Source of the DNA: Rosistilla carotiformis
GTDB taxonomy: Bacteria > Planctomycetota > Planctomycetia > Pirellulales > Pirellulaceae
Direction of reading: 5' to 3'
Assembly: GCF_007753095.1 (NCBI RefSeq)
Contig: NZ_CP036348.1
Coordinates: forward strand, 992,001-1,056,000
DNA length: 64,000 nucleotides
Shown here: positions 44,346-52,862 of the stretch, in pieces
Layout: the number at the start of each line of letters is the position of its first letter
Position numbering within the stretch: position 1 is the first letter of the stretch
Notes under the pieces: generated by a model
Database searches by the model: none
Told to the model about the DNA's origin: nothing
Seen by the model: only the letters and a program-made list of their open reading frames with translations
Position numbers and translations under genes: made by a program

Positions 44346-45656
44346 CTAATTTGAGGATGTGGCGAAGCTTGAATCGTCAAACACGGGCGGCTTGGGGGCG
44401 GGTTTCGCCAAGGCGATGGTTTTCGCTTCTTGCAATTCTTTTGACATCGCTTGCATCGCGGCTTGGGCTGCTTCGGTGTGCAGCTTCTTGATCTCCTGCA
44501 CGGGGGCCTTTCCTTGGGACCATCGTTGCTTAGCGCGAAGCGTGGTCGTCAGTAGACGATCTTCGAGCGCCCACAGGTCGCTCCAGATACCGGGCAGCAA
44601 GTCACTGTAGATCGCTTCTTTGTCCGGTGTTAGGCTCCATTCGCGAAGCGTGATTGCGATCTCTCCAATTTCTCCACCACGCTCGTCCGTCAGATCATCG
44701 GCGACGCCCCCGACAACAAACGATGGGACCGCGATGGTGAATTTGGGATCGCCCAGCATCGTCCACATCGTGGTCAGGCGAGGATCTTCGCCGGGGCGGA
44801 CGCCATGGAACACCGCAGCCGATACCGTGGTCGTGCGGCTGATCGTGTTTTTGGTTGCGATTCGCGTGGGGAGGGTTCCCGGCTTGCCGTTGACCGAACC
44901 TGGCAGCGGGTTGCCCTGTTCGTCGCTCAAGTCTCGAGCGCATTGCCGAAGGACTTCCTCTACCGAGATGCCATCCGAAGCTGTCAGTTCGAGGATCCCA
45001 CATGCTCGTAGGTAGCGATCGCTCGACGAGACATCGCTCAGTTCAACGGGACTCGGATTTGCATCGAGCTCTTGAGCGGTTGTCGAGAAATTGGAGCGAA
45101 CGATGTAGCCGCGTGGGGCGACCTTGGGATCGTTGGCGTCAAACATCTTGTACTGCTTGGGCCCGGTTTCAAACAACGTAGCTCCGCCTTGAGCATCGAT
45201 GACACCAAAGTTTGCGATCGTCGCCCGTCCGCTGGTGTTGGTCTCTTTCAGTAAGTTCTCGAAGTCGGCCACGGTCGCACATGTCTGCAACGCCATCCGC
45301 ATCAAGGTGCCGTTGCCGGGGCCGGACGTTTTTCCTTCGATCTTCAGGTCTTTGCTGAGCGAATTTTCGATGCAGAATCCTACCTCGTTGACACCCATCC
45401 AAACCGACGACCGGCTGCCCGCATTCACGACGGCGATCGCTTTGAATTTCCCACCGGTGATCTCCGCCATTTCATTGTGTAGCCGACTGCCGTAGTCGCG
45501 ATTCTTCCACAAGATCGGACGGCCATCAGGGGTCGCACTGCCGCTGATTACAGCCGTTGTGCAAGCCAATGCTTGGGCAATCATGCCGTTTTCGGTGAGT
45601 AGTACCAAGAGCGGAAGCATCACTGTCAGAAGGCGGGATCGCATCATGATTTTCAT
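44346..45656 (-). CDS. Exported Ntn-hydrolase of C45/linear-amide C-N hydrolase type
   Basis: 436 residues. A signal peptide (RLLTVMLPLLVLL) ends at ALA, and the next residue is Cys32 in CTTAVISGSATPDG, followed by ILWKNRDYGSR, the pattern of penicillin acylase/bile-salt-hydrolase-like Ntn hydrolases (C45/C59). Signal-peptide cleavage would itself expose the nucleophilic N-terminal Cys. Other family segments: AIAVVNAGSRSSVWMGVNEVGFCIENSLS, ATIANFGVIDAQGGATLFETG, YIVRSNFS. It probably cleaves amide bonds of N-acyl amino acids or similar molecules in the periplasm. A lipoprotein reading of ALAC is less likely because the lipobox is poor. Confidence 0.8.
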   Translation of the reverse strand: MKIMMRSRLLTVMLPLLVLLTENGMIAQALACTTAVISGSATPDGRPILWKNRDYGSRLHNEMAEITGGKFKAIAVVNAGSRSSVWMGVNEVGFCIENSLSKDLKIEGKTSGPGNGTLMRMALQTCATVADFENLLKETNTSGRATIANFGVIDAQGGATLFETGPKQYKMFDANDPKVAPRGYIVRSNFSTTAQELDANPSPVELSDVSSSDRYLRACGILELTASDGISVEEVLRQCARDLSDEQGNPLPGSVNGKPGTLPTRIATKNTISRTTTVSAAVFHGVRPGEDPRLTTMWTMLGDPKFTIAVPSFVVGGVADDLTDERGGEIGEIAITLREWSLTPDKEAIYSDLLPGIWSDLWALEDRLLTTTLRAKQRWSQGKAPVQEIKKLHTEAAQAAMQAMSKELQEAKTIALAKPAPKPPVFDDSSFATSSN

Positions 45657-46001
45657 CGTTGCGTTCTTCTTGTGCTGAGGTGGGGGAGTTTCAGGTGGGG
45701 AGGCGCGGAGCTGCCTGTTATTTGAGCAACAGTTGCCTAGGGTCTAGGAAATATCATCGAGTTGCCTCGCCACATCAATGCTGTAATGCGCAAAAAAAGT
45801 TCCATTTCTTCCAGCTTCGAAGGCGTCTGGCCCCTTCCTTGCGAACAGACGCAGAAACTTGTCGGCGAAAACGGTCTATATGAAGTTTTGGTCCCAAAGT
45901 TGCATTTGGAAGAGTTCTTCCCTCCACCTCCCGCCCAAATCGAACGGCTCGGTTTCCCTCCCACCTATCCCGCCTGAAGCTCTCCTGCTTTTGCACCAAA
46001 C
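45657..46001. other. 345-bp divergent intergenic region
   Basis: Between the Ntn hydrolase (minus) and the XylR-like regulator (plus); it probably holds both promoters and a regulator-binding site. A 71-codon frame at 45762-45977 (with a Pro-rich PPPP segment) looks non-coding. No direct repeat typical of AraC operators was certain by eye. Confidence 0.45.
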
Positions 46002-47204
46002 ATGATCCAACGAATTCCTGCCTTCCTGGACCGCTGTCGAATTGCGCTGTTGATTCTCAACGAGAGCCACTGGAGTCGCTCGGTGTTGGACGGAATTGCC
46101 CGCTATGCAGGCGAGCATTGTGGATGGGACTTCTGGTTGCAACCACGTGGCCTGAAAGAGCCGCCGAAGCTTCCCGAGGATTGGTGCGGCGATGGGGTGA
46201 TTGCCAGGATTTCCAACGAACCGCTACGGGAATCGATAGCGCGTCACGGACTGCCGACTGTCAATGTTTCCTGGCACGGAACCCATTGTCGTGAGTTTCC
46301 GAAAGTCATCTCGGACCCTCAAGCTTGCGGTCGACTGGCCGCCGAGTTCTTTATCGGACGCGGCTTTGAGCAGGTCGGATATATCGGTCCGCCCGATTGT
46401 TACAACTATCGGGATGAAGTCTGGCCGGAGGTCGACCGGGTTGCTGAAGAAGCTGGATGCCAGGCATATAAATTCGACCCCGACCCCAATTCACCCCAAC
46501 CCGATTACGACTTCCAACGTTTGCGTCTGGTCCAGTGGATCCGTTCGCTTCCCAAGCCGGTTGGGATTGTTGCATGGAACACGACGCTCGCTCGCGAGAT
46601 CATGTTGACCTGTGGAGCGGAGGGTATCTGCGTTCCTGACGAAGTCGCAATCCTCGCCGTAGAGAGTGATCCACTGGTGTCAAATTTGTCACCAATGCCG
46701 ATCTCACAAATCGAGCAGCGGATGGAACAGGTTGGGTACGAAGCGGCTCAAGAACTACAGCGACTCATCGCCGGAGGCGAACCGCACGAGAAGCCTATAC
46801 TGATCGCCCCTGCCGGTGTGATCGAAAAACCGTCGACCGACACTGAGTTTGCGACCGATGTTTTGGTGCAACAGGCTGTCTCATTTATTAAGAGGCACTG
46901 CGATGAAGCGATCACGGTCAGCGACATCACCGACCATCTGGATATCTCCAGGCGATCGCTGGAGGAACGCTTCCGCAAGGCGTTGAAACGTTCCCCCGCC
47001 GAAGAGATCCGGTTTGCACGCGTCCGCGTTTTGAAGGATTTGTTGCGGCGGACGACGATGACCCATGCGGAGATCAGCGTCGAGGCGAGCTTCAGTTGTG
47101 AGAACGCGATGTTTCGTTTCTTCAAGCGAATGACTGGCCTGACGCCGGGCGAGTTTCGTCGTAACCAATCGATCGATCTGCCGATGTTTCCCGAAACGCT
47201 CTGA
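46002..47204 (+). CDS. XylR-type AraC-family regulator with a periplasmic-binding-protein-like sugar sensor domain
   Basis: 400 residues. Residues about 10-290 form a LacI/periplasmic-binding-like domain (RIALLILNESHWSRSVLDG, VISDPQACGRLAAEFFIGRG, VGYIGPPDCY, VGIVAWNTTLAREIM, VAILAVESDPLVSNLSPMPIS). Residues about 300-390 are an AraC-type HTH pair (VSFIKRHCDEAITVSDITDHL, SRRSLEERFRKAL, ASFSCENAMFRFFKRMTGLTPGEF). Such regulators sense a sugar and activate nearby genes. It precedes a DUF1559 protein and a lipoprotein on the same strand and is divergent from the Ntn hydrolase, so either set may be its target. Confidence 0.9.
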   Translation: MIQRIPAFLDRCRIALLILNESHWSRSVLDGIARYAGEHCGWDFWLQPRGLKEPPKLPEDWCGDGVIARISNEPLRESIARHGLPTVNVSWHGTHCREFPKVISDPQACGRLAAEFFIGRGFEQVGYIGPPDCYNYRDEVWPEVDRVAEEAGCQAYKFDPDPNSPQPDYDFQRLRLVQWIRSLPKPVGIVAWNTTLAREIMLTCGAEGICVPDEVAILAVESDPLVSNLSPMPISQIEQRMEQVGYEAAQELQRLIAGGEPHEKPILIAPAGVIEKPSTDTEFATDVLVQQAVSFIKRHCDEAITVSDITDHLDISRRSLEERFRKALKRSPAEEIRFARVRVLKDLLRRTTMTHAEISVEASFSCENAMFRFFKRMTGLTPGEFRRNQSIDLPMFPETL

Positions 47205-47442
47205 GTCCCGCGATTGTCTAGCGACAGTTTGTCGCGTCGCGCATCGGTCGACTGGTGTCGATAGTTTTCGCGTCCGAATGGGGGCGATGGCTCGAGTGCA
47301 AAAACGGTTAAGTATTTTGCGCGAACGTCCCTGGGGATCTCTGGGCGACTTGCTTAAAGTGCATACGAGCATGCACAAGGGGTGCTGCCCCCCAACATTC
47401 GTTACTCATGAATTCATCACTTAGACCTAAAGAGAACATCCG

Positions 47443-48429
47443 ATGACTACACTGACGGCACGAGCATCAAAGATTCAACGAAGCGCATTTACGCTTGTTG
47501 AACTGTTGGTGGTGATTGCGATTATTGGAATCCTGGTCGGCCTGCTGTTGCCGGCTGTCCAGCAGGCTCGGGAGGCTGCCCGGCGAATGCAATGCAGCAA
47601 CAACCTGAAGCAGATGGGGTTGGCAATGCACAACTACCACGACACGTATGGTTGCTTCCCCGCTGGCTTCTATCGCCGCAGCTACTCTTATTCCACCTTC
47701 TCCGGACCAGGTTGGGGTTGGGGAACGATGATTCTTCCTCAGATCGAAGAAAACAATCGCTACGAAGCGCTTCAAGTGAACGACCAGTTCGCCAGCGACG
47801 ATCCAACGATTTTGGAATACTCGCAGCCATTGGTTTCCGCTTTTGTCTGCCCAAGTGCACCTGCCAAAGAGGATCTCAACCCTGAGTTCAAGAACTCAAG
47901 CTCCGAACCATCCCACGGACTATCGACCTACAAAGGTGTGTTTGGCGATCTGAACACCCAATACAACTACAGTGGCGACGACTGCAGCTACTATCAGGGA
48001 AGCTGTATCAAAGGTGGCAATGGTATTTTCTCCGCGAACAGCTCCACCAAGTTTCGCGACGTCACCGATGGGACGACGCACACGGTGATGATCGGCGAAG
48101 TCCCCTTCGGCGCCAATGGAACCCGCGACTCTGCGGGAGACTTGATTCAATATCGCGGAGCCGTTTGGATCGGCGTGACCACTGGAGGTGCCAGCAGTAA
48201 CGTTGCCACGCATCAAACGCTGCGTGGCGTCACCGCAAGTGGCTCGCAAAGTTCGCTTTATGGGATCAACGGTTCGAGCTCCTACGCATTTGGATCGCAC
48301 CATCCCGGCGGAGCTCAGTTTGTCGTAAGCGACGGTAGCACTCGCTTCTTTGCAGAGACGATGGATGGCGTGACCATCAACCGTATCGCAAACAAAGAAG
48401 ACGGTGAAGTCACCGGCGACGACTACTAA
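47443..48429 (+). CDS. DUF1559 protein with prepilin-type N-terminus
   Basis: 328 residues. The N-terminus (SAFTLVELLVVIAIIGILVG) is a prepilin cleavage/methylation motif, followed by LLLPAVQQAREAARRMQC and NLKQMGLAMHNYHDTYGCFP, the DUF1559 hallmark. The C-terminus has the H-x-G-G-A-x-F-x-x-x-D-G segment (SHHPGGAQFVVSDGS). It is a pseudopilin-like cell-surface protein; planctomycetes carry dozens, often next to regulators and lipoproteins as here. Function unknown. Confidence 0.95.
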   Translation: MTTLTARASKIQRSAFTLVELLVVIAIIGILVGLLLPAVQQAREAARRMQCSNNLKQMGLAMHNYHDTYGCFPAGFYRRSYSYSTFSGPGWGWGTMILPQIEENNRYEALQVNDQFASDDPTILEYSQPLVSAFVCPSAPAKEDLNPEFKNSSSEPSHGLSTYKGVFGDLNTQYNYSGDDCSYYQGSCIKGGNGIFSANSSTKFRDVTDGTTHTVMIGEVPFGANGTRDSAGDLIQYRGAVWIGVTTGGASSNVATHQTLRGVTASGSQSSLYGINGSSSYAFGSHHPGGAQFVVSDGSTRFFAETMDGVTINRIANKEDGEVTGDDY

Positions 48430-48579
48430 TCCGATCGTCGCGCGATTAAGCGATGTATTAAATATAGAAGCTGCCGGCGGTCTGTACTGCTCGCAGCTTC
48501 TGACTTTAAGTCTCTCTTTTGTTTCCATCTCTCGACGCTACGCCCCTTCCCTTCTTGTAGCGAGGAGCCAACGAAGATC

Positions 48580-49056
48580 ATGCCCACCTCTCATCCCGCC
48601 TCGTGTATCCCCGCGTTTACCAATACCGCTGCTGCGTTTCTACTGCTGATCACGGCGATCGGCTGTGGCGATTCGCTGCCAAGTTATGAGATGGTCCCGG
48701 TATCGGGTGTCGTGAACCTGGACGGTTCACCGGTCGCTAATGCGAGTCTCGTCTTTTACAGCGAAACGTTACCGCGTGCATTTGCTACGACCGACAATTC
48801 GGGAACCTTCAAATTGGAGACCCCGCAATACGGTGAAGGGATTGCCGCAGGAAACTATCTGGTTCAAATTCAATCGACCGACCAGACGACCGATTCGCAG
48901 TCGGGCAAAAGTGTATCGATTCCAATTGTCTATGGAGAGAATGGAATCGAAGTCATCTCGATCTCGAACGATGGCGAAAAGACTTACACGTTTGATTTGA
49001 AAAGTCGCCCGAAGAATGGTGACTACGTTTCCGAAAACTCCATGGCGGAAGCCTGA
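48580..49056 (+). CDS. Lipoprotein with a carboxypeptidase-regulatory-like domain
   Basis: 158 residues. A hydrophobic stretch (AAAFLLLITAIG) ends in Cys29 followed by GDS, a fair lipobox. The rest is a beta-sandwich of the carboxypeptidase-regulatory-like type: VPVSGVVNLDGSPVANASLVFY, TTDNSGTFKLETP, GIAAGNYLVQIQST. It is in the usual position after a DUF1559 gene and probably stands at the cell surface or periplasm with it. No catalytic role. Confidence 0.8.
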   Translation: MPTSHPASCIPAFTNTAAAFLLLITAIGCGDSLPSYEMVPVSGVVNLDGSPVANASLVFYSETLPRAFATTDNSGTFKLETPQYGEGIAAGNYLVQIQSTDQTTDSQSGKSVSIPIVYGENGIEVISISNDGEKTYTFDLKSRPKNGDYVSENSMAEA

Positions 49057-49075
49057 TTTCGGTCGCGGATCAAAA

Positions 49076-49103
49076 TCAATCAGCCATATCGATGGCTGAT
49101 TGA
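49076..49103 (-). terminator. Intrinsic terminator of the HExxH gene, between convergent genes
   Basis: A perfect 12-bp stem (TCAATCAGCCAT pairing with ATGGCTGATTGA) with loop ATCG. On the minus strand it is followed by TTTT (from AAAA at 49072-49075), fitting termination of the 49108-49527 gene; it may help end the plus-strand lipoprotein transcript too. Confidence 0.75.
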
Positions 49104-49107
49104 GGTG

Positions 49108-49527
49108 CTATTGCAGCCACGCCCAGCCGGTCTGTTCCGGCCGATCAAAGCCCCATGAAGCGGCGAGGGCGTCGGCGGCTTGCTCGATGTCGGTGATCTC
49201 TCCCCAGCCCCCGTTGTGCAGATGTGCGTGCGCAAATTCGTGAGCGATCACGTATTTTGCAAACGCTTCGGATGCCCGATCCAGCTTCGGCCGCAGCACG
49301 ACACAGCGGCTTCCTTTGCCAACCGCTCCAGGGCTGGCGATGAACAGCCGCGATCCCTTGCCGGGCTGGTAGTCTTCGATTGCGACATCGAACCGTGGAT
49401 CGCTGGCGAAATCCAACTGCACGTCCGCTGGCAGAGATTCCAACACATCCAGCACGCGCTGTTGCAGCGCCGGAAATTCGGCAAACGGTTTGATGAAAGT
49501 CGCAAAAGCCTCGCGGTGGTCTGACAT
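49108..49527 (-). CDS. Small zincin-like protein with HEFAH motif
   Basis: 139 residues. YVIAHEFAHAHLHNGGWGE contains HExxH (zinc-binding histidines and catalytic Glu) near residue 90-105, followed by ITDIEQAADALAASWGF, where Glu in DIEQAAD may be the third ligand (gluzincin-like). The N-terminal half (FATFIKPFAEFPALQQRVLDVL) is helical. It resembles short ImmA/IrrE or SprT-like metalloprotease domains but no DNA-binding part is seen. Cytoplasmic; function unknown. It has its own terminator and is divergent from the EEP nuclease gene. Confidence 0.7.
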   Translation of the reverse strand: MSDHREAFATFIKPFAEFPALQQRVLDVLESLPADVQLDFASDPRFDVAIEDYQPGKGSRLFIASPGAVGKGSRCVVLRPKLDRASEAFAKYVIAHEFAHAHLHNGGWGEITDIEQAADALAASWGFDRPEQTGWAWLQ

Positions 49528-49816
49528 AGTCGTATTGCATCAACCGGCGATTCAAAGGATCCAAGACGCGGAAACACGAGGCTAGCCGATTTCGATTGCC
49601 CGCGTCTTCCAAACAGCAAAATATAACGGTTCGCCCTGCGGTTCCCAACGGCCCCCTGTTTAGAGTTGGTATCGCAAGTCGCGTTGCCGTCGCGGATCAT
49701 TAATATTCGACGATCGTGCGATTGATCGGCGCTTTGGTTGTCTCTAGCTTAGGGAGTCGCAGCTACGAAAACGGAACCGCCTGTCAGCCAATTGGCAACG
49801 CATCGAGGAGACGCCG

Positions 49817-50896
49817 ATGAACCACACAGCCCAGCCAGCAATCCCGCGATCGACGCCACACGCAGTCCTAGGCCTCCGCCGGAGGATTTCGTTTGCCGGT
49901 AGGACATTTGCATTGCGGATGTTTGTCGGAGCCGCGGTCGCTACCGTGCTGACCAGTATGATGACCATAACCGCAGCCGAGGAGACGCCGTCGCCGGCTG
50001 AGTTTCGAATTGGATTTTTCAATATCTATTTGGGGCTGGCCAATGCATCGCATCGGGCTGCGGTTGTGCGTCAGATCCAACGCACCGCCCCGGATATCAT
50101 GGGGCTCAGCGAGATCAATGACGCGGACCATGCATTGCTGCCGACGCTGGTCCCCGGGCTGCCCAACGTGGTCACTCAGCCGGGCGGCTTGCAGCCGGCG
50201 TTGCTCACGCGTTATCCGGTACTGTCGTCGGGCTCGCTTGGCTCCACCGCACCAGCGAATGAATTCCGACGTAAGCACTTGTGGGCTGTGCTCGATGTGG
50301 GGCATGAGAGTCGGAACTTGTTGGTCTACGTCGTTCACACCGAATCGTGGTGTTACAAGGGGCCATGTGCAAACGTCAAAAGGCCTGCGTTGGAGTTCCC
50401 GCGAGCGATCGAATGGATTCGGCTGAAGCAAGACATCCACGCGAAGCGGAAGCAAGATCCTAATCTCGATGTCGTCGTGATGGGAGATTGGAACGACGAT
50501 AACCGCAGCCCGCAAACCGACGCGTTTGCGGCTCAGCCCGATGGAGTGTTCAGCGGGTTTGTGTTAGGTGCTGATATCGACTTTCCCGTGCAGCACGTCC
50601 CCTATCCCAATCTTCAGTGCGAGCAAGCTGGTCTACGGTTGCTGGAGTCGACCGACACCGATGGCAACCGGAACACGGTTTGGGCAGGCACGCCCAATCC
50701 GGCGCTACAGACCGCTGTAAAGATCGACTACATCGCTCACAGCGAGGGGATCGAAGTTGTAGGCCACGAAGTCCTCAATTCCGAAGTCAGCGACCCCGAT
50801 GCGGGACTGCCGAAATACGGAGAGCGGTTAAACGTCGGTGATTCTCGCGCCGCCAGCGATCACTTGATGGTCTTCGCCGACATGGCTATCGAATAG
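49817..50896 (+). CDS. Secreted endonuclease/exonuclease/phosphatase (EEP) family protein
   Basis: 359 residues, ATG at 49817 with GAGGAG upstream. A long N-terminal region includes a signal-anchor-like stretch (FVGAAVATVLTSMMTITAA, about 34-52). The EEP core shows FRIGFFNIYLG, DIMGLSEINDAD (metal-binding Glu), VVMGDWNDDNR (D-x-N), VKIDYIAHS and ASDHLMVFADM (catalytic Asp-His). It cleaves phosphodiesters of nucleic acid or lipid headgroups outside the cytoplasm. All catalytic positions are present. Confidence 0.88.
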   Translation: MNHTAQPAIPRSTPHAVLGLRRRISFAGRTFALRMFVGAAVATVLTSMMTITAAEETPSPAEFRIGFFNIYLGLANASHRAAVVRQIQRTAPDIMGLSEINDADHALLPTLVPGLPNVVTQPGGLQPALLTRYPVLSSGSLGSTAPANEFRRKHLWAVLDVGHESRNLLVYVVHTESWCYKGPCANVKRPALEFPRAIEWIRLKQDIHAKRKQDPNLDVVVMGDWNDDNRSPQTDAFAAQPDGVFSGFVLGADIDFPVQHVPYPNLQCEQAGLRLLESTDTDGNRNTVWAGTPNPALQTAVKIDYIAHSEGIEVVGHEVLNSEVSDPDAGLPKYGERLNVGDSRAASDHLMVFADMAIE

Positions 50897-50985
50897 TCTT
50901 CGTGGCAGCTGGGAACGGAAGGCATCGACCAAACGAGATCACCCTCGCGGCATGTCGCGTTGAAATCGGTTGATTCGTTTATGGA

Positions 50986-52161
50986 TCAACGATAAACGCC
51001 GCGATAGGTTGTCCCTTGGCTAACCTGCGGGACGTAACCGCTAGCCGGTGCGTAGGGTGGCTGCTGCGGGGCGTATTGCGCTTGCGGCGGCGGATAGCTG
51101 GCGGCCGGCATCGCAGCTTGGGCCTGCGGCGGCGGATAGTTTGTCTGCGGGTAATTCGCTGGTGGCGGACTAACGGTTGGCGGCGGGAAACCTTGCAGCG
51201 GCGCGTAACTGGCTTGCGGTGGTGGGACGTTGTAGGTCGGCGGCACCGGACTCATCGGCGGCTGGCCGATCGTGGTTAGATCGATCGGCCGTTCGTTGCC
51301 ATCTTGTGGCATCGCAAACAGACGCGGATCGTCCGACAGCAATTGGTTCACCGAATACGATCCGACTTCGATCTTTAGCGCCAGCGGTTCGCCTCCGTTG
51401 GGCGTCAGCCGCAGTTGGACATCGTGCGGCAGACTGCATTGCACTTCCTCAAAGTAACGGAAGTCCTCGCCCGAGGCGTTTGCCAGCAAGCGACCATCGG
51501 GACCGTACAGCAGCAATTCGGTGACCACACCCTGCCGCTGGTCGATCACCATCACACGGCGATACGTCCCGTCGACCATCGGTTGCGACAGCTTCAGTTC
51601 CAGCTTGCCGTCAGCTCGCACCGTCGGCCCTTCTTCGATTTGATTGACGTCGATGTGAGCCATCCCCAAGGCGTCAACCAACCACGTCGGGTCGACCGGC
51701 AGAATCGCTCGCTGCAATTGCCGTTGGTAATCTTCGTGTCGAGCGAAATAGAGACTGGTCCCCATCCCTTCGGGAATCTTCATCCAGAACAGCTCTTCAT
51801 TGCTCCCCAGATCCATCCCGCTTCCCATCACCACGGGCAGGCTGGCTCGCATCCGAATCCGCCGCGGCCGTTCCAACGCCAAGTTCGCGCGCAGGCTTGG
51901 CAGCGCCGGCATGCTCAAGACCTTGATCGATGCGGAGGTGCTTTGCAGTTTTTCGATCCGATCGGTTCGATTGACAGCTGCCGCCAATTCTTCGCGCGAC
52001 GGCGTTCCTTCGAAGATCTCCGGCGGCGGACTGAAATCGGTGACCGCTTTGCCACGATAACAGGTTGCACCACCGGCGACCCAGGTCACGGACAGTGTCA
52101 GCAAAATCTGCAGCCAGCGTTGGCGATGCGATGGTTCCGAGTTGGGGCCCCGTGGATTCAT
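50986..52161 (-). CDS. LolA-fold-like lipoprotein with Pro/Gln-rich tail
   Basis: 391 residues from the ATG at 52161, whose ATGA overlaps the stop codon of the gene before, a sign of translational coupling. Signal-like segment RWLQILLTLSVTWVAGG followed by ATCYRG, possibly lipidated at this Cys. The middle part resembles LolA/DUF4292-type beta-sheet carriers: LQSTSASIKVLSM, LRANLALERPRRIRMRASLP, DLGSNEELFWMKIPE, VIDQRQGVVTELLLYG. The last 90 residues are low-complexity PPP/QAQY repeats. It likely binds a hydrophobic ligand in the periplasm; specific role unknown. Confidence 0.7.
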   Translation of the reverse strand: MNPRGPNSEPSHRQRWLQILLTLSVTWVAGGATCYRGKAVTDFSPPPEIFEGTPSREELAAAVNRTDRIEKLQSTSASIKVLSMPALPSLRANLALERPRRIRMRASLPVVMGSGMDLGSNEELFWMKIPEGMGTSLYFARHEDYQRQLQRAILPVDPTWLVDALGMAHIDVNQIEEGPTVRADGKLELKLSQPMVDGTYRRVMVIDQRQGVVTELLLYGPDGRLLANASGEDFRYFEEVQCSLPHDVQLRLTPNGGEPLALKIEVGSYSVNQLLSDDPRLFAMPQDGNERPIDLTTIGQPPMSPVPPTYNVPPPQASYAPLQGFPPPTVSPPPANYPQTNYPPPQAQAAMPAASYPPPQAQYAPQQPPYAPASGYVPQVSQGTTYRGVYR

Positions 52162-52652
52162 GATTCCTCGACTTCGCAGTAGAGCAGTTCGGTCAATTCG
52201 TCGCGGATCTGATCCCGCTCTTCCCGAGGGATCTCGCACTCGGCGACTTCGATTTGCGAGTTGTCGGCGAGCACTTGGACCACCAACATCCCATCGACTG
52301 CCCCTTCCTCATGGTCCAACGGGCGGACGACCCGCTTCCGCATCAACATCAGTGCCAGCAGATAGCGAACCGCTTCACGATGCGGTTGTTCGGACATTTG
52401 TTTCAGCAGGTCCAACAGCACATGGTTGGGAGCCAGCTTCATCCGACCAGCTCCAGCCTCGGGCATCTTGCCCTGCCACCAACCGATCGCCTCTTCGGGC
52501 GGTCCTTCCCAAGCCTCGGCGGAGATGTCCTTGCGCGCGAAATCCTCGTCGTCTTCGAAGACGACCGAATAAAACGTTTCGCCAGGCTTCAGCGGCCGAT
52601 CCAGGACGCTGCAGCGTCGCGAGCAACGGCTGACTTTATATTCCGACAACAA
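52158..52652 (-). CDS. Conserved planctomycete hypothetical protein
   Basis: 164 residues starting at TTG (52652 or 52649). The N-terminus has CSRRC (Cys10 and Cys14) and RPLKPGETFYSVVFED, which looks like half of a zinc ribbon; then EGPPEEAIGWWQGKMPEAG, a helical HVLLDLLKQMSE, YLLALMLMRKRVVR and a C-terminal acidic region. I do not know a function. It is coupled (4-nt overlap) to the lipoprotein gene downstream, so both probably work together or are simply co-expressed. Confidence 0.65.
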   Translation of the reverse strand: MLSEYKVSRCSRRCSVLDRPLKPGETFYSVVFEDDEDFARKDISAEAWEGPPEEAIGWWQGKMPEAGAGRMKLAPNHVLLDLLKQMSEQPHREAVRYLLALMLMRKRVVRPLDHEEGAVDGMLVVQVLADNSQIEVAECEIPREERDQIRDELTELLYCEVEES

Positions 52653-52790
52653 GACAGGGGTGCCTCAAGCAACGGCCGATTCCCGCGGCCGGAAAGGTCG
52701 TCCCTCCCGGCCAATAGCAAATGGTCAACGACCTGGCTTCTACCACATCGGAATCGGCCAAAGCAATAGATATGAAAGGCATCCCTCCGC

Positions 52791-52848
52791 GCTGGAGTCG
52801 AGGCTTCAGCCGAACGATGCGCACCGTCGGCTGAAGCCTCCACTCCAA
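52791..52848. repeat. Inverted repeat of a dispersed element (stem about 22 bp, two mismatches)
   Basis: The left arm (52791-52813, GCTGGAGTCGAGGCTTCAGC plus CGA) pairs with the right arm (52827-52848, TCGGCTGAAGCCTCCACTCC plus AA). A second copy of the left arm sits at 55402-55426. It lies just after the 3' end of the small zinc-ribbon gene and may also act as its transcription stop. Confidence 0.65.
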
Positions 52849-52862
52849 CGCACCGCAAGACA

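Noticed and set aside
45762-45977. 71-codon frame upstream of the XylR-like gene
   Set aside because: Pro-rich, featureless and located in the divergent promoter region; no ribosome-binding site supports it.
49108-49527. ImmA/IrrE-type toxin-antitoxin regulator or mobile-element origin
   Set aside because: Only an HExxH-type fold is visible; no HTH partner gene adjacent and the gene has its own terminator.
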